Source: Streptomyces fuscichromogenes (lineage in GTDB: Bacteria > Actinomycetota > Actinomycetes > Streptomycetales > Streptomycetaceae). From it: 64,000 bases of DNA. The position numbers and the translations under genes are program-made. Numbering within the stretch: position 1 is the first letter of the stretch; every line of letters starts with the position of its first letter. Under the pieces are notes generated by a model. That model had not been told where the DNA came from, did not search any database, and saw only the letters and a list, made by a program, of their open reading frames with translations. Shown in pieces: positions 17,843 through 27,214 of the stretch. The stretch covers positions 124,001 through 188,000 of the forward strand of contig NZ_BMML01000010.1 in assembly GCF_014645815.1 (NCBI RefSeq), given 5' to 3'.

Positions 17843-18508
17843 GTGGGTGAGTTCTGGCCCGTGGCGGATGTGCTGGCCCATCTGGCCGGACGGTGGCGGG
17901 TGGACCGGACCGTGCGGGATCTGGCGAGCGGGGACGAGGGCCGCTTCGAGGGGGTCACGACGTTCCGGCCCCTGGACGGGGGCGGTCTGCTGCACGAGGA
18001 GTCGGGGACGTTCACCTGGCAGGGCGTGGCCCGGCCCGCCGAGCGCACCCTGCGTTTCCTGCCGGGGGCCCGGCCGGGCACCGCGGACGTGCGCTTCTCC
18101 GACGACCGCCCCTTCCACGACCTGGACCTGACGTCAGGCCGCCATGTCACCGACCACCCCTGCGCGGCCGACCTCTACCGCGGCGAGTTCACGGTCCTGG
18201 ACCCCGACCACTGGCGCACGGTCTGGCGGGTCGCCGGCCCGGCGAAGAACCTGCTCCTGACGACCGACTACGCACACGCGGACCGCCACAACAGCGCCCC
18301 CGAAGGGGCGCGGGGAACTGCGCGACCAGCCACCACGGCGCGGCACCCGAATGACGACGCATCCCGGCACCCCCTGCAAACCGACCCGTCACACCAGCGC
18401 CCCGGAAGGGGCGCGGGGAACTGCGCGACCGGCCACGACGACGCGGCACCTGAACGACGACGCGTCCCGGCACTTCCTGCGGACCGACCGGACAGGCCGG
18501 CGCCGTAG
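17843..18508 (+). CDS. DUF6314-like protein with a repeat-encoded C-terminal tail
   Basis: The conserved part (about residues 1-150) begins MGEFWPVADVLAHLAGRWRV and ends at VAGPAKNLLLTTDYAHAD, which matches the small lipocalin-like DUF6314 family of unknown function. GTG 17843 is preferred because GAAGGGA lies five bases upstream; ATG 17837 abuts that site. After residue ~152 the frame runs through two tandem copies of the palindromic repeat and encodes SAPEGARGTARPATT and further low-complexity sequence up to 18508. Related proteins normally stop about where the repeat begins, so the last ~70 residues are probably an accretion caused by repeat insertion at the original stop. Confidence 0.7.
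   Translation: MGEFWPVADVLAHLAGRWRVDRTVRDLASGDEGRFEGVTTFRPLDGGGLLHEESGTFTWQGVARPAERTLRFLPGARPGTADVRFSDDRPFHDLDLTSGRHVTDHPCAADLYRGEFTVLDPDHWRTVWRVAGPAKNLLLTTDYAHADRHNSAPEGARGTARPATTARHPNDDASRHPLQTDPSHQRPGRGAGNCATGHDDAAPERRRVPALPADRPDRPAP
18294..18493 (+). repeat. Tandem duplication (about 103 bp) containing palindromic repeat copies 2 and 3
   Basis: The repeat hairpin GCGCCCC-CGAAGGGGCGC at 18294 recurs at 18397 with its GGGGAACTGCGCGACC arm. The following ~65 bases (CACGRCG, CGGCACC, GACGACGC, TCCCGGCAC and so on) also recur with scattered mismatches. The period is 103 bases. The whole unit, not just the hairpin, was duplicated in tandem, and both units lie inside the open frame of the DUF6314-like gene. 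Confidence 0.8.
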
Positions 18509-18546
18509 TCGGCCGGCGCCCCGACACGGCCTCTCCCAGCGGAGCG

Positions 18547-19140
18547 CTACGTGCGGGAGGCCTGCGCCGCCGCCGTGTCGAAGCGTAGGTTCCAGCGGCC
18601 GCCGCGGCCCGTGACCGTGGTCGTCGAGAGCGGGCGCACGTCGATGTTCCAGTAGGTCGAGGGGGGTGCCTTCAGGGCGTAGACGAGGGCGGCCCGGATC
18701 ACCGAGGGCTCGGCCACGGCGACGATACGGCCGCCGTCGTCCACGGGGCGGGTGTCGAGCCAGCCGCCGACCCGGGAGATGAACGACAGCAGCGACTCGC
18801 CGCCGTGCGGGGTGGCGCGCGGGTCCGTGAGCCAGGCGTCCACCTGGTCCGGCTCCCTGGCCATCGCCTCACCCAGGGTCAGCCCACGCCAGCGGCCCAT
18901 GTCGCAGTCGCGCAGGGCGAGCTGCACCAGCGGGGCGTACCCCAGCACGTCGCCGGTCGCCCGGCTGCGCGGGGTCGGCGAACAGTAGCGCAGCTCGGCC
19001 GCCGCCAGGGGCACCAGCTCGGCGGCGACGCGCTGCACCTCGTCCCAGCCCGCCGTGTCCAGCGGGCGGTCGTCCTCGAAACGCTCCGCGAGCAGCGGCG
19101 AGCTGCGCGCGGCCGCGACGAACGTGACCCGAAGTGGCAT
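18547..19140 (-). CDS. Histidine phosphatase-superfamily protein lacking the RHG motif
   Basis: 197 residues with the phosphoglycerate-mutase-like layout: an N-terminal strand (RVTFVAAARSS), then CSPTPRSRATGDVLG, DCDMGRWRGLTLGEAM, GGESLLSFISRVGGWL and a C-terminal VAEPSVIRAAL. The position of the catalytic His (normally RHG) is occupied by AARSS, and the second His (normally GHG) by AEPS. It may therefore be non-catalytic or use other residues. The start is placed at ATG 19140 for family fit, although no clear ribosome site precedes it. Substrate unknown. Confidence 0.7.
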   Translation of the reverse strand: MPLRVTFVAAARSSPLLAERFEDDRPLDTAGWDEVQRVAAELVPLAAAELRYCSPTPRSRATGDVLGYAPLVQLALRDCDMGRWRGLTLGEAMAREPDQVDAWLTDPRATPHGGESLLSFISRVGGWLDTRPVDDGGRIVAVAEPSVIRAALVYALKAPPSTYWNIDVRPLSTTTVTGRGGRWNLRFDTAAAQASRT

Positions 19141-19256
19141 GCGGCGATGGTGTGACGCGCATGTACGCAGGTCAAGGGCGATCGGGCGATGAGTTCTCGG
19201 ACGTGGAGGAAATGTTACCCAAAGGTCAGGAGGTGTCCGACAAGTCAGCCGGAATG

Positions 19257-19703
19257 TCACTCGGGCGACGTGTAGTAGAGCGCCATCCACTGGTCCGGGT
19301 GTTCGAGCGGGGCGAATCCGAGCTTCGCGTAGACCCCGTGGGCGTCATGGGTGGCCAGCAGCACACGCCGCACGCCGGACGGCCGCAGGTGCTCGCGGAC
19401 CGCGCCGACCATCGCCGTGCCCACGCCCTTGCCGCGCACCGACGGGTCGACGTAGACGTCGCAGAGCCAGGCGAACAGCGCATGGTCGGTCACCACGCGC
19501 GCATAGGCCACCTGCTCCCCGGTGACGATGTCGTAGACCCCGAAGTTGAGCGAGGCCGCCATCGCGCGCCGGTGCTGCTCCGGCGGGCGGCCGGTCGCCC
19601 AGTAGGCGTCGGTCGACAGCCAGCGGTGGACACGCTCGACGTCCACGCGGTCGGTGTCGGCGGAGAACTCGTAGCCCTCGGGGAGGCCGGGTGTGTCGCT
19701 CAT
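19257..19703 (-). CDS. GNAT-family N-acetyltransferase
   Basis: 148 residues with the acetyl-CoA-binding motif VDPSVRGKGVGTAMV and a C-terminal YAKLGFAPLEHPDQWM, typical of small stand-alone GNAT enzymes. The acceptor is unknown. The ATG lies 42 bases downstream of the end of the MocR-type regulator gene on the same strand, so co-transcription is possible. Confidence 0.88.
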   Translation of the reverse strand: MSDTPGLPEGYEFSADTDRVDVERVHRWLSTDAYWATGRPPEQHRRAMAASLNFGVYDIVTGEQVAYARVVTDHALFAWLCDVYVDPSVRGKGVGTAMVGAVREHLRPSGVRRVLLATHDAHGVYAKLGFAPLEHPDQWMALYYTSPE

Positions 19704-19745
19704 GCGGGGATCCTCGCCGGTCCGTGCCCCGGCGTCGATCGGATT

Positions 19746-21189
19746 TCAGGGTCCGGGACGCAGCACCTCGTCGCACGCGGCGCGCAGCCGTCGTACCCCC
19801 TCCAGGATCTCCCCGGTCCCGGCGACCGCCGCGAAGCTCAGGCGGACGTGGGCGGCCGGGGCTTCGGCGCTGAAGTAGGGGCGGCCGGGGGTGATGGCGA
19901 CGCCGGCGCGCAGGGCGGCGGCGGTCAGGGTCACGTCGTCGGTGCCCTCGGGGAGGCGCGGCCAGAGGTGGTAGCCGCCGGAGGGGATGTGCGGGAGGGC
20001 GAGTTCGGGGATCTGATGGGCGAGGGCGCCGGTGAGGGTGTCCCGGCGGGTCTTCAGTTCGGCGGCGAGGTTGCGCAGGTGGCGGGGCCAGGCCGGGGAG
20101 CCGACGAGTTCCAGGGCGGCCTCCTGGAGGGGGCGGGGCACGAAGAAGGTGTCGACGATCTGGATGGCGCGCAGGCGTTCCAGGACCGGGCCGCGGGCGG
20201 CCAGGGCGGCCACCCGGAAGCTCGGCGAGGTGGCCTTGGTGAGCGAGCCGACGTGGACGACGACTCCGTCGGGGTCGTCGGCCGCAAGGGGGCGGGGCAG
20301 CGGGCCCGCGTCCGCGTGCACCAGCCGTCGTACGAAGTCGTCCTCGATCACGAACGCGCCGGCCCGGCGGGCGATGCCCAGCACCTCGGCGCGCCGGTCG
20401 GGGGCGAGGACCGCGCCGGTCGGGTTCTGGAAGAGCGGCTGGCAGACGAGGACCCGGGCGCCGGTGGCCTTGAAGGCGTCGGCGAGAAGGGCGGGCCGCA
20501 CGCCGTCGGGGTCGACCGGGACCGGCACCGGGCGCAGGCCGGCGGCACGGGCGATGGCGAGCATGCCGGGGTAGGTGGGCGACTCGACCAGGACCGGGGC
20601 GCCGGGCGGGGCGAGCGCGCGCAGGGCGGTGGCCAGCGCGGACTGACCGCCGGACGCGATCAGCACCTCGGCGGCGGTGACCGCGCCGCCGATGTCCCGC
20701 GCGAACCACTCGCGCAGCTCGGGCAGGCCTTCGAGCGGCGGCCGGCCCCAGGCGCCGGGGCGGCGGCCGGCCCGGGCCAGCGCCGCCGCCATGGCACGCT
20801 CCGGCTCCAGGGAGGCGTGCAGGTAACCGCCGCTGAGTTCCAGCACGCCGGGCGGCGGGGCGGCCAGGCACACCGTGACCCCGGAGGCGTCGACGGTGCG
20901 CGGGACCACGTCGAGGGCTCCGTCGGCGCTGAGCGCCACCTCCTGCCAGGAGGTGTCACCGGTGGGCTCGGCCGCGGCGCGCGGTGGGGCCTTGAAGGCG
21001 CCGGCGCCGGGCCGGGTGACGACCAGGCCCTCCGCGACCAGCTGGGCCAGCGCCCGGGAGACGGTCACCGGGCTCACCCGGAATCGTTCGACGAGGGTCC
21101 GGCTCGACGGGAGCTTTCCACCTTCCGAGTAGCGGTCCAGGTCCCGCCGCAGCTGTTCCGCCAGTTCTGCCACACTGCTACGCTCTTGC

Positions 21190-21191
<2 letters not shown>
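19746..21191 (-). CDS. MocR-type transcriptional regulator (GntR helix-turn-helix plus aminotransferase domain)
   Basis: 481 residues. An N-terminal GntR winged helix (KLPSSRTLVERFRVSPVTVS) is linked to a fold-type I PLP aminotransferase-like domain with QPLFQNPTGAVL and the lysine segment VGSLTKATSPSFRVA. MocR proteins sense PLP-linked amino compounds and control divergent transporter or metabolic genes. The start codon overlaps the divergent EamA transporter start on the palindrome CATG (bases 21189-21192). Both genes look leaderless and must share one control region, so the transporter is the probable target. The effector is unknown. Confidence 0.9.
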
Positions 21192-22152
<961 letters not shown>

Positions 22153-22165
22153 GGAGGCCCTGGAG

Positions 22166-22366
22166 ATGCGTGCATCCGAGGGCGACCAGCTTGTCCAGCA
22201 CGGCAGGGTGGTCGGACAGCACGACCAGGTCTCGGAAATCGTCCAGGTACTCGGCCCCGAGGGCAGTCCGCCCTACCGGGTCCGCTTCGAGGACGGTCAC
22301 GAGGCCATCATGTCCCCCGGTCCGGACTGCCAGGTCAGGCATCGGGAGACCCACGAACAGCGCTGA
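22166..22366 (+). CDS. DUF1918 small protein
   Basis: 66 residues starting MRASEGDQLVQHGRVVGQHD and including GSPPYRVRFEDGHEAIMSPGPD. This is the SH3-like DUF1918 family, common in actinobacteria and of unknown function. A GAGGAGG ribosome site lies 8 bases upstream and overlaps the stop region of the EamA gene, which suggests co-transcription. Confidence 0.88.
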   Translation: MRASEGDQLVQHGRVVGQHDQVSEIVQVLGPEGSPPYRVRFEDGHEAIMSPGPDCQVRHRETHEQR

Positions 22367-22404
22367 GCGCTCCGCCGGTCGGGCCGTTCGCCTGCTGCGG
22401 GCCG

Positions 22405-22474
22405 GTGGGGGCTGGTCGCGCTCACGCGGCGGTAGCCGCATGTCGGATACAGCCCCGCGCCTCTTACGGGGCGC
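22405..22474 (-). repeat. Composite variant of the palindromic repeat
   Basis: Read on the minus strand, the unit starts AGCGCCCCGTAAGAGGCGCGGGG and ends CGCGACCAGCCCCC (described in parts), as in the other copies. The usual AACTG between these parts is replaced by about 32 bases containing a second small dyad (GCGGCTACCGCCGC). The TAA of the GHL10 gene lies in the loop of the first hairpin. The element lies between the convergent DUF1918 and GHL10 genes. Confidence 0.65.
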
Positions 22475-23714
22475 TGACGGTCGCCGGCTGCTGGTAGTGG
22501 TCGGCGACCACCCGTGACAGCGCCCCGATCGGATCGGCGGCCACCTCCTTCGCCGCGAAGTACACATGCCCGCCGACCTGCGGGTAGCGGCCGGCCAGGG
22601 TGAGGTGCCGGGACAGCTCGGCCGGGTCCTGCCAGGCCGAGGCGGCACCCGCGGCCCCCGCCTGGTAGAGCGCCTCCCCGATGTACAGCCGGGTCCCGGA
22701 GCCGTCGGCCACGCCCGCCCACCAGTCGACCACCTTGGCGTAGTCCGCGGCCGAGTTGCCGATCTGCCAGTACACCTGGGGGACGAGGTAGTCGATCCAG
22801 TTCTCCCGCACCCATTTCCGGGTGTCCGCGTAGAGGTCGTCGTACGTCTCGACACCCGCCCTGGTGTCCGAACCCAGGGAGTCGGTGGTGGCGTTGCGCC
22901 ACACCGCGAACGGGCTGATCCCGAACCGGGTGCCGGGCCGCAGCTTCTTCACCCCGTCGGCGGTCTCGGTCACCAGTTTGTCGATGTTGTCCCGCCGCCA
23001 GGCCGCCCGCGAGGAGAAGTCGCCGCCGTGGGCGTCGAACGCGGCGTCGTCGTCGAAGGTCTGGCCGGCCACCGGGTACGGGTAGAAGTAGTCGTCGAAG
23101 TGGACCGCGTCCACCGGGTACCTGGCGACCGCGTCGAGGATCGCCTGCTCCACGAAGGTGCGGACGGCCGGGATGCCCGGGTTGTAGTAGAGCTTGCCGC
23201 CGTACGGCACCACCCAGTCCGGGTGCTTGCGGGCCGGGTGCGAGGCGACGAGCCTGCCCGGGTCGGTGTTGTTGGCGATCCGGTACGGGTTGAACCAGGC
23301 GTGCAGCTGCAGGCCCCGGGCGTGCGCCTCCGCGACGGCGGTGCCCAGCGGGTCCCAGCCGGGGTCCTTGCCCTGGGTGCCCGTGAGGTACTGCGACCAG
23401 GGCTCGTACGGCGAGGGCCAGAACGCGTCCGCGGTGGGCCGCACCTGGAACATCACGGTGTTGAGCCGGTAGTGGACCGCCTTGTCGAGGAGGGCGGTCA
23501 GCTCCTTGTGCTGGTCCGCGGCCGACAGCCCGGCCTGTGAGGGCCAGTCACGGTTGGAGACGGTCGCCAGCCACATGCCGCGCATCTCGGTGACCGCCCG
23601 GCGGGGCCGTCCCGGCGGCGCGTCCGCGCCCGGTGCCGCCGACGCGCCCGGTGCGGCCGACGCCGCCAGGGACAGTGCGGCCAGCGCGAACGCCCTGCGA
23701 GACACTCGTGCCAT
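22464..23714 (-). CDS. Exported GHL10 (family 10-like) glycosyl hydrolase
   Basis: 416 residues. The N-terminus RVSRRAFALAALSLAASAAP carries a twin-arginine-type signal, so export in folded form is likely. The body begins EMRGMWLATVSNRDWP and contains WFNPYRIAN, YPVDAVHFDDYFYPYP, and VPQVYWQIGN, the hallmarks of the GHL10 (DUF187) TIM-barrel proteins. Bacterial members act on peptidoglycan- or polysaccharide-like glycans, but the substrate here is unknown. The TAA stop sits in the loop of an intergenic repeat, so the protein ends SAP, where in two other genes the frame continues into the repeat. Confidence 0.88.
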   Translation of the reverse strand: MARVSRRAFALAALSLAASAAPGASAAPGADAPPGRPRRAVTEMRGMWLATVSNRDWPSQAGLSAADQHKELTALLDKAVHYRLNTVMFQVRPTADAFWPSPYEPWSQYLTGTQGKDPGWDPLGTAVAEAHARGLQLHAWFNPYRIANNTDPGRLVASHPARKHPDWVVPYGGKLYYNPGIPAVRTFVEQAILDAVARYPVDAVHFDDYFYPYPVAGQTFDDDAAFDAHGGDFSSRAAWRRDNIDKLVTETADGVKKLRPGTRFGISPFAVWRNATTDSLGSDTRAGVETYDDLYADTRKWVRENWIDYLVPQVYWQIGNSAADYAKVVDWWAGVADGSGTRLYIGEALYQAGAAGAASAWQDPAELSRHLTLAGRYPQVGGHVYFAAKEVAADPIGALSRVVADHYQQPATVSAP

Positions 23715-23804
23715 CGTCAGACCCTCTCACTCTCCGGATCCGTTCGGTCACGGATCGCCTCCGCGGCACAGGATGCCCCCACCCGGACGATCGATCATCG
23801 ATAC

Positions 23805-23814
23805 TTACGGGTAA
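23805..23814. promoter_or_regulatory. Candidate operator TTAC-GG-GTAA upstream of the hydroxybutyryl-CoA dehydrogenase gene
   Basis: The dyad TTACGGGTAA sits about 70 bases before the GTG, preceded by GATCGATCATCGATAC, itself partly self-complementary. TTAC...GTAA arms are common in TetR-family sites of lipid-metabolism genes in actinobacteria. Assignment to a particular regulator is not possible. Confidence 0.3.
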
Positions 23815-23884
23815 CGTGCACGAACGGAGCAGGCGCCGGATCCGGAGGCCTGCGGGCCGCCCGTAGATCAGCGAAGGGGACGAT

Positions 23885-24745
23885 GTGACCGACATCGAGA
23901 AGGTCGGAGTCGTGGGCTGCGGCCAGATGGGAGCGGGCATCGCCGAGGTCTGCGCCCGCGCGGGCCTGGACGTGCGGGTCGCCGAGACCACCGGCGAGGC
24001 CCTGGAGATCGGCCGCACCCGGCTGTACAACTCCCTGACCAAGGCCGCCGAGCGCGGCAAGATCTCGGCGGAGGAGCGGGACGCCACGCTGGCCCGGCTG
24101 AGCTTCACCACGGACCTCGGCGAGTTCGCCGACCGCGACCTGGTGATCGAGGCCGTCGTGGAGAACGAGCAGGTGAAGACGGAGATCTTCCAGGTGCTCG
24201 ACCAGGTGGTGACCCGCCCGGACGCGATCCTGGCCTCCAACACCTCCTCGATCCCGCTGGTGAAGCTGGCGGTCGCGACCTCCCGTCCCGACCACGTGAT
24301 CGGCATCCACTTCTTCAACCCGGCCCCGGTGCAGAAGCTGGTCGAGCTGATCCCCGCGCTCACCACCTCCGAGGGCACCATCAGCCGGGCCCAGGTGTTC
24401 GCCGAGAAGACGCTCGGCAAGCACGCGATCCGCGCCCAGGACCGCTCCGGCTTCGTGGTCAACGCGCTGCTGGTGCCGTACCTGCTCTCGTCCATCCGGA
24501 TGTTCGAGTCCGGCATCGCGAGCCGCGAGGACATCGACAACGGCATGGAGATGGGCTGCGCCCACCCGATGGGCCCGCTGAAGCTGTCCGACCTGATCGG
24601 CCTGGACACCATCGTCTCCATCGCGAACAGCATGTACACCGAGTACAAGGAGCCGCTGTACGCCGCTCCCCCGCTGCTCCAGCGCATGGTCGAGGCGGGG
24701 CGGCTGGGGCGGAAGACGGGGTCGGGGTTCTACACCTACGCGTGA
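23885..24745 (+). CDS. 3-hydroxybutyryl-CoA dehydrogenase
   Basis: 286 residues from a GTG with AAGGGGA upstream. The NAD-binding motif VGVVGCGQMGAGIAEVC is at the N-terminus. The catalytic His region is IGIHFFNPAPVQKLVELI, followed by the C-terminal dimerisation domain GFVVNALLVPYLL ... HPMGPLKLSDLIGLD. It oxidises 3-hydroxyacyl-CoA to 3-ketoacyl-CoA with NAD(P) (or the reverse) in butanoate, fatty acid or ethylmalonyl-CoA metabolism. It is monocistronic and ends at a strong terminator. Confidence 0.94.
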   Translation: MTDIEKVGVVGCGQMGAGIAEVCARAGLDVRVAETTGEALEIGRTRLYNSLTKAAERGKISAEERDATLARLSFTTDLGEFADRDLVIEAVVENEQVKTEIFQVLDQVVTRPDAILASNTSSIPLVKLAVATSRPDHVIGIHFFNPAPVQKLVELIPALTTSEGTISRAQVFAEKTLGKHAIRAQDRSGFVVNALLVPYLLSSIRMFESGIASREDIDNGMEMGCAHPMGPLKLSDLIGLDTIVSIANSMYTEYKEPLYAAPPLLQRMVEAGRLGRKTGSGFYTYA

Positions 24746-24780
24746 GCACACCCCGGCGGTCACGGTGAGCGATGCGCCAC

Positions 24781-24810
24781 GGGCCCGGCACCGGTGACGG
24801 TGCCGGGCCC
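24781..24810 (+). terminator. Perfect 13-bp hairpin terminator
   Basis: GGGCCCGGCACCG, loop GTGA, then CGGTGCCGGGCCC, 36 bases after the dehydrogenase stop and followed by GCGTGTTT. Confidence 0.85.
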
Positions 24811-24815
24811 GCGTG

Positions 24816-24834
24816 TTTCACACACCGTGTGCAC
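24816..24834. promoter_or_regulatory. Candidate operator TTTCACAC-ACC-GTGTGCAC
   Basis: A 19-base dyad very close to the perfect palindrome at 27196-27214. It lies about 120 bases upstream of the small membrane-protein gene, in its presumed promoter region. The shared site suggests that one regulator controls both places. Confidence 0.5.
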
Positions 24835-24953
24835 CGTGGGCACGCATATGCCCGTCGCACACTCTCCCCACGCGCTCACCAGGCGAGTTCACTCTTCATG
24901 CGCATGCACAGGGATGCGGAACAACACCCTCGATCACGCAAAGGAGTGGACCC

Positions 24954-25211
24954 GTGACCGCCGAACCGGAGCATCCCGTGGTCCAAGGAGAACTCGCAGA
25001 GTTACGTCGTCGCCTCGATGTGGCCTACGCCCAGGTCGAGGGAGGGCTGAACCTGCTCAGCCACCGGACCAAGGAGACCGCCAAGGAACTGGACGAGCTC
25101 AACACCCGCCTGGCCTCGCTGGAACACGCCCGCTGGCCGCTGCCCTCGATCGCCGCGCTCACCGCACTGGGCGCCCTGGTCGTCACGGTCTGGCAGGCGC
25201 TGGCCCACTAG
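24954..25211 (+). CDS. Small coiled-coil protein with one C-terminal membrane helix
   Basis: 85 residues from a GTG with AAGGAG 8 bases upstream. Residues ~12-55 are charged and likely form a coiled coil (ELAELRRRLDVAYAQVEGGL, then KELDELNTRLASLEHARW), and residues ~62-80 form a membrane helix (LTALGALVVTVW). A tail-anchored membrane protein of unknown function. Its TAG overlaps the TAG of the convergent NUDIX gene on the palindrome CTAG. A 19-base palindrome upstream matches one before the regulator gene at 25810-27150. Confidence 0.75.
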   Translation: MTAEPEHPVVQGELAELRRRLDVAYAQVEGGLNLLSHRTKETAKELDELNTRLASLEHARWPLPSIAALTALGALVVTVWQALAH

Positions 25212-25744
25212 TCGTCGGTGAGCCTCAGGTGGTGCAGCAGGAGTAGCGCGGCCGCCATGTTGGCGGCCGGGACCTCCCCGCGGGCGATCATGTCCGGGAC
25301 GAGCTTGAGGGAGACCCACTCCCGGCGGTCCGACTCGAAGTCGTCCACGGGGTGTCCGACGTACTCGCCCTCATCGGACCAGTAGATGTGGTGCCGGGCG
25401 TCGGTGAGGCCGTTGGACGGCTCCACGGTCATGAGATGGTGCAGGGTCCCCGGCCGCCAGCCGGTCTCCTCCTCCAGTTCCCTGGCGGCCGCGACGGCGA
25501 TGTCCTCGCCGTCCTCGACGACTCCCGCCGCGAGTTCCCAGCCCCAGCTGTCGGTGATGAAACGGTGGCGCCACAGGAGGAGGACCTCGCCCGCCTCGTT
25601 GACCACCGTCGCCACGGCCACCGGCCGCAGCCGTATCAGGAAGTGGTCGAGGTGCCGGCCGTCCGGCAGCTCGACATCTGCGAGATTGACGCTGAACCAG
25701 CGGTTTTCATACACAGTTTGTTCGTTCTGTTTCGTCCACTGCAT
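25208..25744 (-). CDS. NUDIX hydrolase
   Basis: 178 residues with the full Nudix box in GVVEDGEDIAVAAARELEEE followed by TGW (Gx5Ex7REUxEExGU). The surrounding VVNEAGEVLLLWRHRFITDSW and DARHHIYW segments resemble ADP-sugar or nucleoside-diphosphate-derivative pyrophosphatases. ATG 25744 has GGAAGG upstream. It lies 65 bases downstream of the regulator gene on the same strand, so it is probably in its operon. Substrate unknown. Confidence 0.9.
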   Translation of the reverse strand: MQWTKQNEQTVYENRWFSVNLADVELPDGRHLDHFLIRLRPVAVATVVNEAGEVLLLWRHRFITDSWGWELAAGVVEDGEDIAVAAARELEEETGWRPGTLHHLMTVEPSNGLTDARHHIYWSDEGEYVGHPVDDFESDRREWVSLKLVPDMIARGEVPAANMAAALLLLHHLRLTDD

Positions 25745-25809
25745 GGTTCTGCCACCTTCCGCCGAGTAAGTGGCAATATCGCAGCAGCGGCTTCGAAGGC
25801 CTACCGCGC

Positions 25810-27150
25810 CTAGAGCGGTACGCGCAGTGCACCGTCGATCAGTTCGGCGGCCTCGGCGGTTCCCACGCCGCCGCTGCGCACGAGGTGCTCGCGTACCGCG
25901 CGGAGTCTGTCGCGCAGGCGCTGGGACTCCATTCCGCGGGCCTGCTCGGCCATCTGCACGGCCGTGGCCACCGCGTTGTCGGCGTTTCCCTGGCGCAGTT
26001 CGATGGTGCTCAGCATGGCCAGCCGGTGCACCCGGCCCCGGTCGTGGGCGGGGTTGTCGACGGCGGCCGCGGCATGCTCGCGGGCGGCGGCCAGCTCGCC
26101 GAGGCTGAGCAGCGCCTCGGCCACCTGCACATTGACCAGACCGGGCTGGACATAGCCGGTCTCGTCGGGCTCGTGGCCCCGCCGGATGCGTTCGGCGGCC
26201 GTCTCGGCCCGCCGGATGCAGGACAGCGCGCTCGTGCCGTCGCCGAGGTGGGCGTACGCCTTGGCCTGCATCGCGTAGAGGTCGGAGGCGAGGGCGGGGG
26301 TGATGTGCTTGCCCGCGGTGCGCAGCGCGGCCTCCGCGAAGGCGACGGCCTGCCGGAACTCCCGCATGAACAGCGACTGGTTGACGAGCAGCGCGATGAC
26401 GTAGGCGCCGAGTCCGCGGTCCCCGCTGGCCTTTGCCAGCCGCAGCGCCTGGTGGAAGTAGCGCTGGGCGAGGCCGTGCGCGTCCGAGTCGTATGCGCAG
26501 ATACCGGCGATCGCCACCAACCCGCCGGTCGCCCGGTGCAGTTGACGGCCCGTGGCATCCGTGTAGCTGCCGCGCAGCAGCGGAGCCGCCTCGGCGTTGA
26601 GGAAGCCGACGATCCGGGTGCGGGTGGCCATGCCGCCGGCCTTGCGGTACATCTGCTCGTAGTGCGCCCGCGCGGAGCGCAGCATCTCCAGGTCGGACGG
26701 GGTGACCCGGTGCCGGCCGCCCCGTGAGACGTCGACGTCCTCCGGAGGGTTCTCCCACTCCCACACCGGCATCACGGCGGGCGTACCGGTGACCGCGGGG
26801 GCGCCGAGTATGTGCGGGCGCTGCTGTTCGTCGGAGCGCCACAGGGCGGTGGCCCGCTCGACGAAGCCCGAGAGCGAGGTGGCGTGCGGGACGCTGGGTT
26901 CGCCGGGTACGCCGAGGCCGATGTCGTCGAGGGTGACCGGCCGGTGCAGCCGGGCGGCGAGCACCTCGCAGATCAGGTCCGGCACCTGGCCGCGCGGCCG
27001 CTGGCCCTTCAGCCACCGCGCGACGGCGGTGTGTTCGTAGCGCAGCGCGAGTCCACGGGCCCGGCCCGCCTGGTTGACATGGGCGGCGAGCCCGGCGTGC
27101 GAGATCCCCGCCTCGTCCAGGATCGCGTCGAGCAGAGAGTTGGGCTGCAT
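25810..27150 (-). CDS. Streptomyces-type regulator with helix-turn-helix and TPR-like repeats
   Basis: 446 residues. The N-terminus (MQPNSLLDAILDEAGISHAG, RYEHTAVARWLKGQRPRG) forms an XRE-like helix-turn-helix domain, and the rest is helical repeats of TPR type (for example HGLAQRYFHQALRLAKASGD, LYAMQAKAYAHLGDG). Streptomyces has many such proteins, including the NsdA-like regulators of development and antibiotic production; which paralogue this is cannot be told. A perfect 19-base palindrome lies 46 bases upstream of the start and may be its own operator. The NUDIX gene follows in the same direction. Confidence 0.8.
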   Translation of the reverse strand: MQPNSLLDAILDEAGISHAGLAAHVNQAGRARGLALRYEHTAVARWLKGQRPRGQVPDLICEVLAARLHRPVTLDDIGLGVPGEPSVPHATSLSGFVERATALWRSDEQQRPHILGAPAVTGTPAVMPVWEWENPPEDVDVSRGGRHRVTPSDLEMLRSARAHYEQMYRKAGGMATRTRIVGFLNAEAAPLLRGSYTDATGRQLHRATGGLVAIAGICAYDSDAHGLAQRYFHQALRLAKASGDRGLGAYVIALLVNQSLFMREFRQAVAFAEAALRTAGKHITPALASDLYAMQAKAYAHLGDGTSALSCIRRAETAAERIRRGHEPDETGYVQPGLVNVQVAEALLSLGELAAAREHAAAAVDNPAHDRGRVHRLAMLSTIELRQGNADNAVATAVQMAEQARGMESQRLRDRLRAVREHLVRSGGVGTAEAAELIDGALRVPL

Positions 27151-27195
27151 GGATGCCCCCCGAGTGGCCTGGTGCGGTCAGCGTAGTGCGGTTGC

Positions 27196-27214
27196 GTTCA
27201 CACGGGGTGTGAAC
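27196..27214. promoter_or_regulatory. Perfect 19-bp palindrome GTTCACAC-GGG-GTGTGAAC
   Basis: Arms of eight bases with a GGG centre, 46 bases upstream of the regulator start on the minus strand. A 15-of-19-like copy lies at 24816-24834. It is probably a homodimer operator, with autoregulation the simplest reading. Confidence 0.6.
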
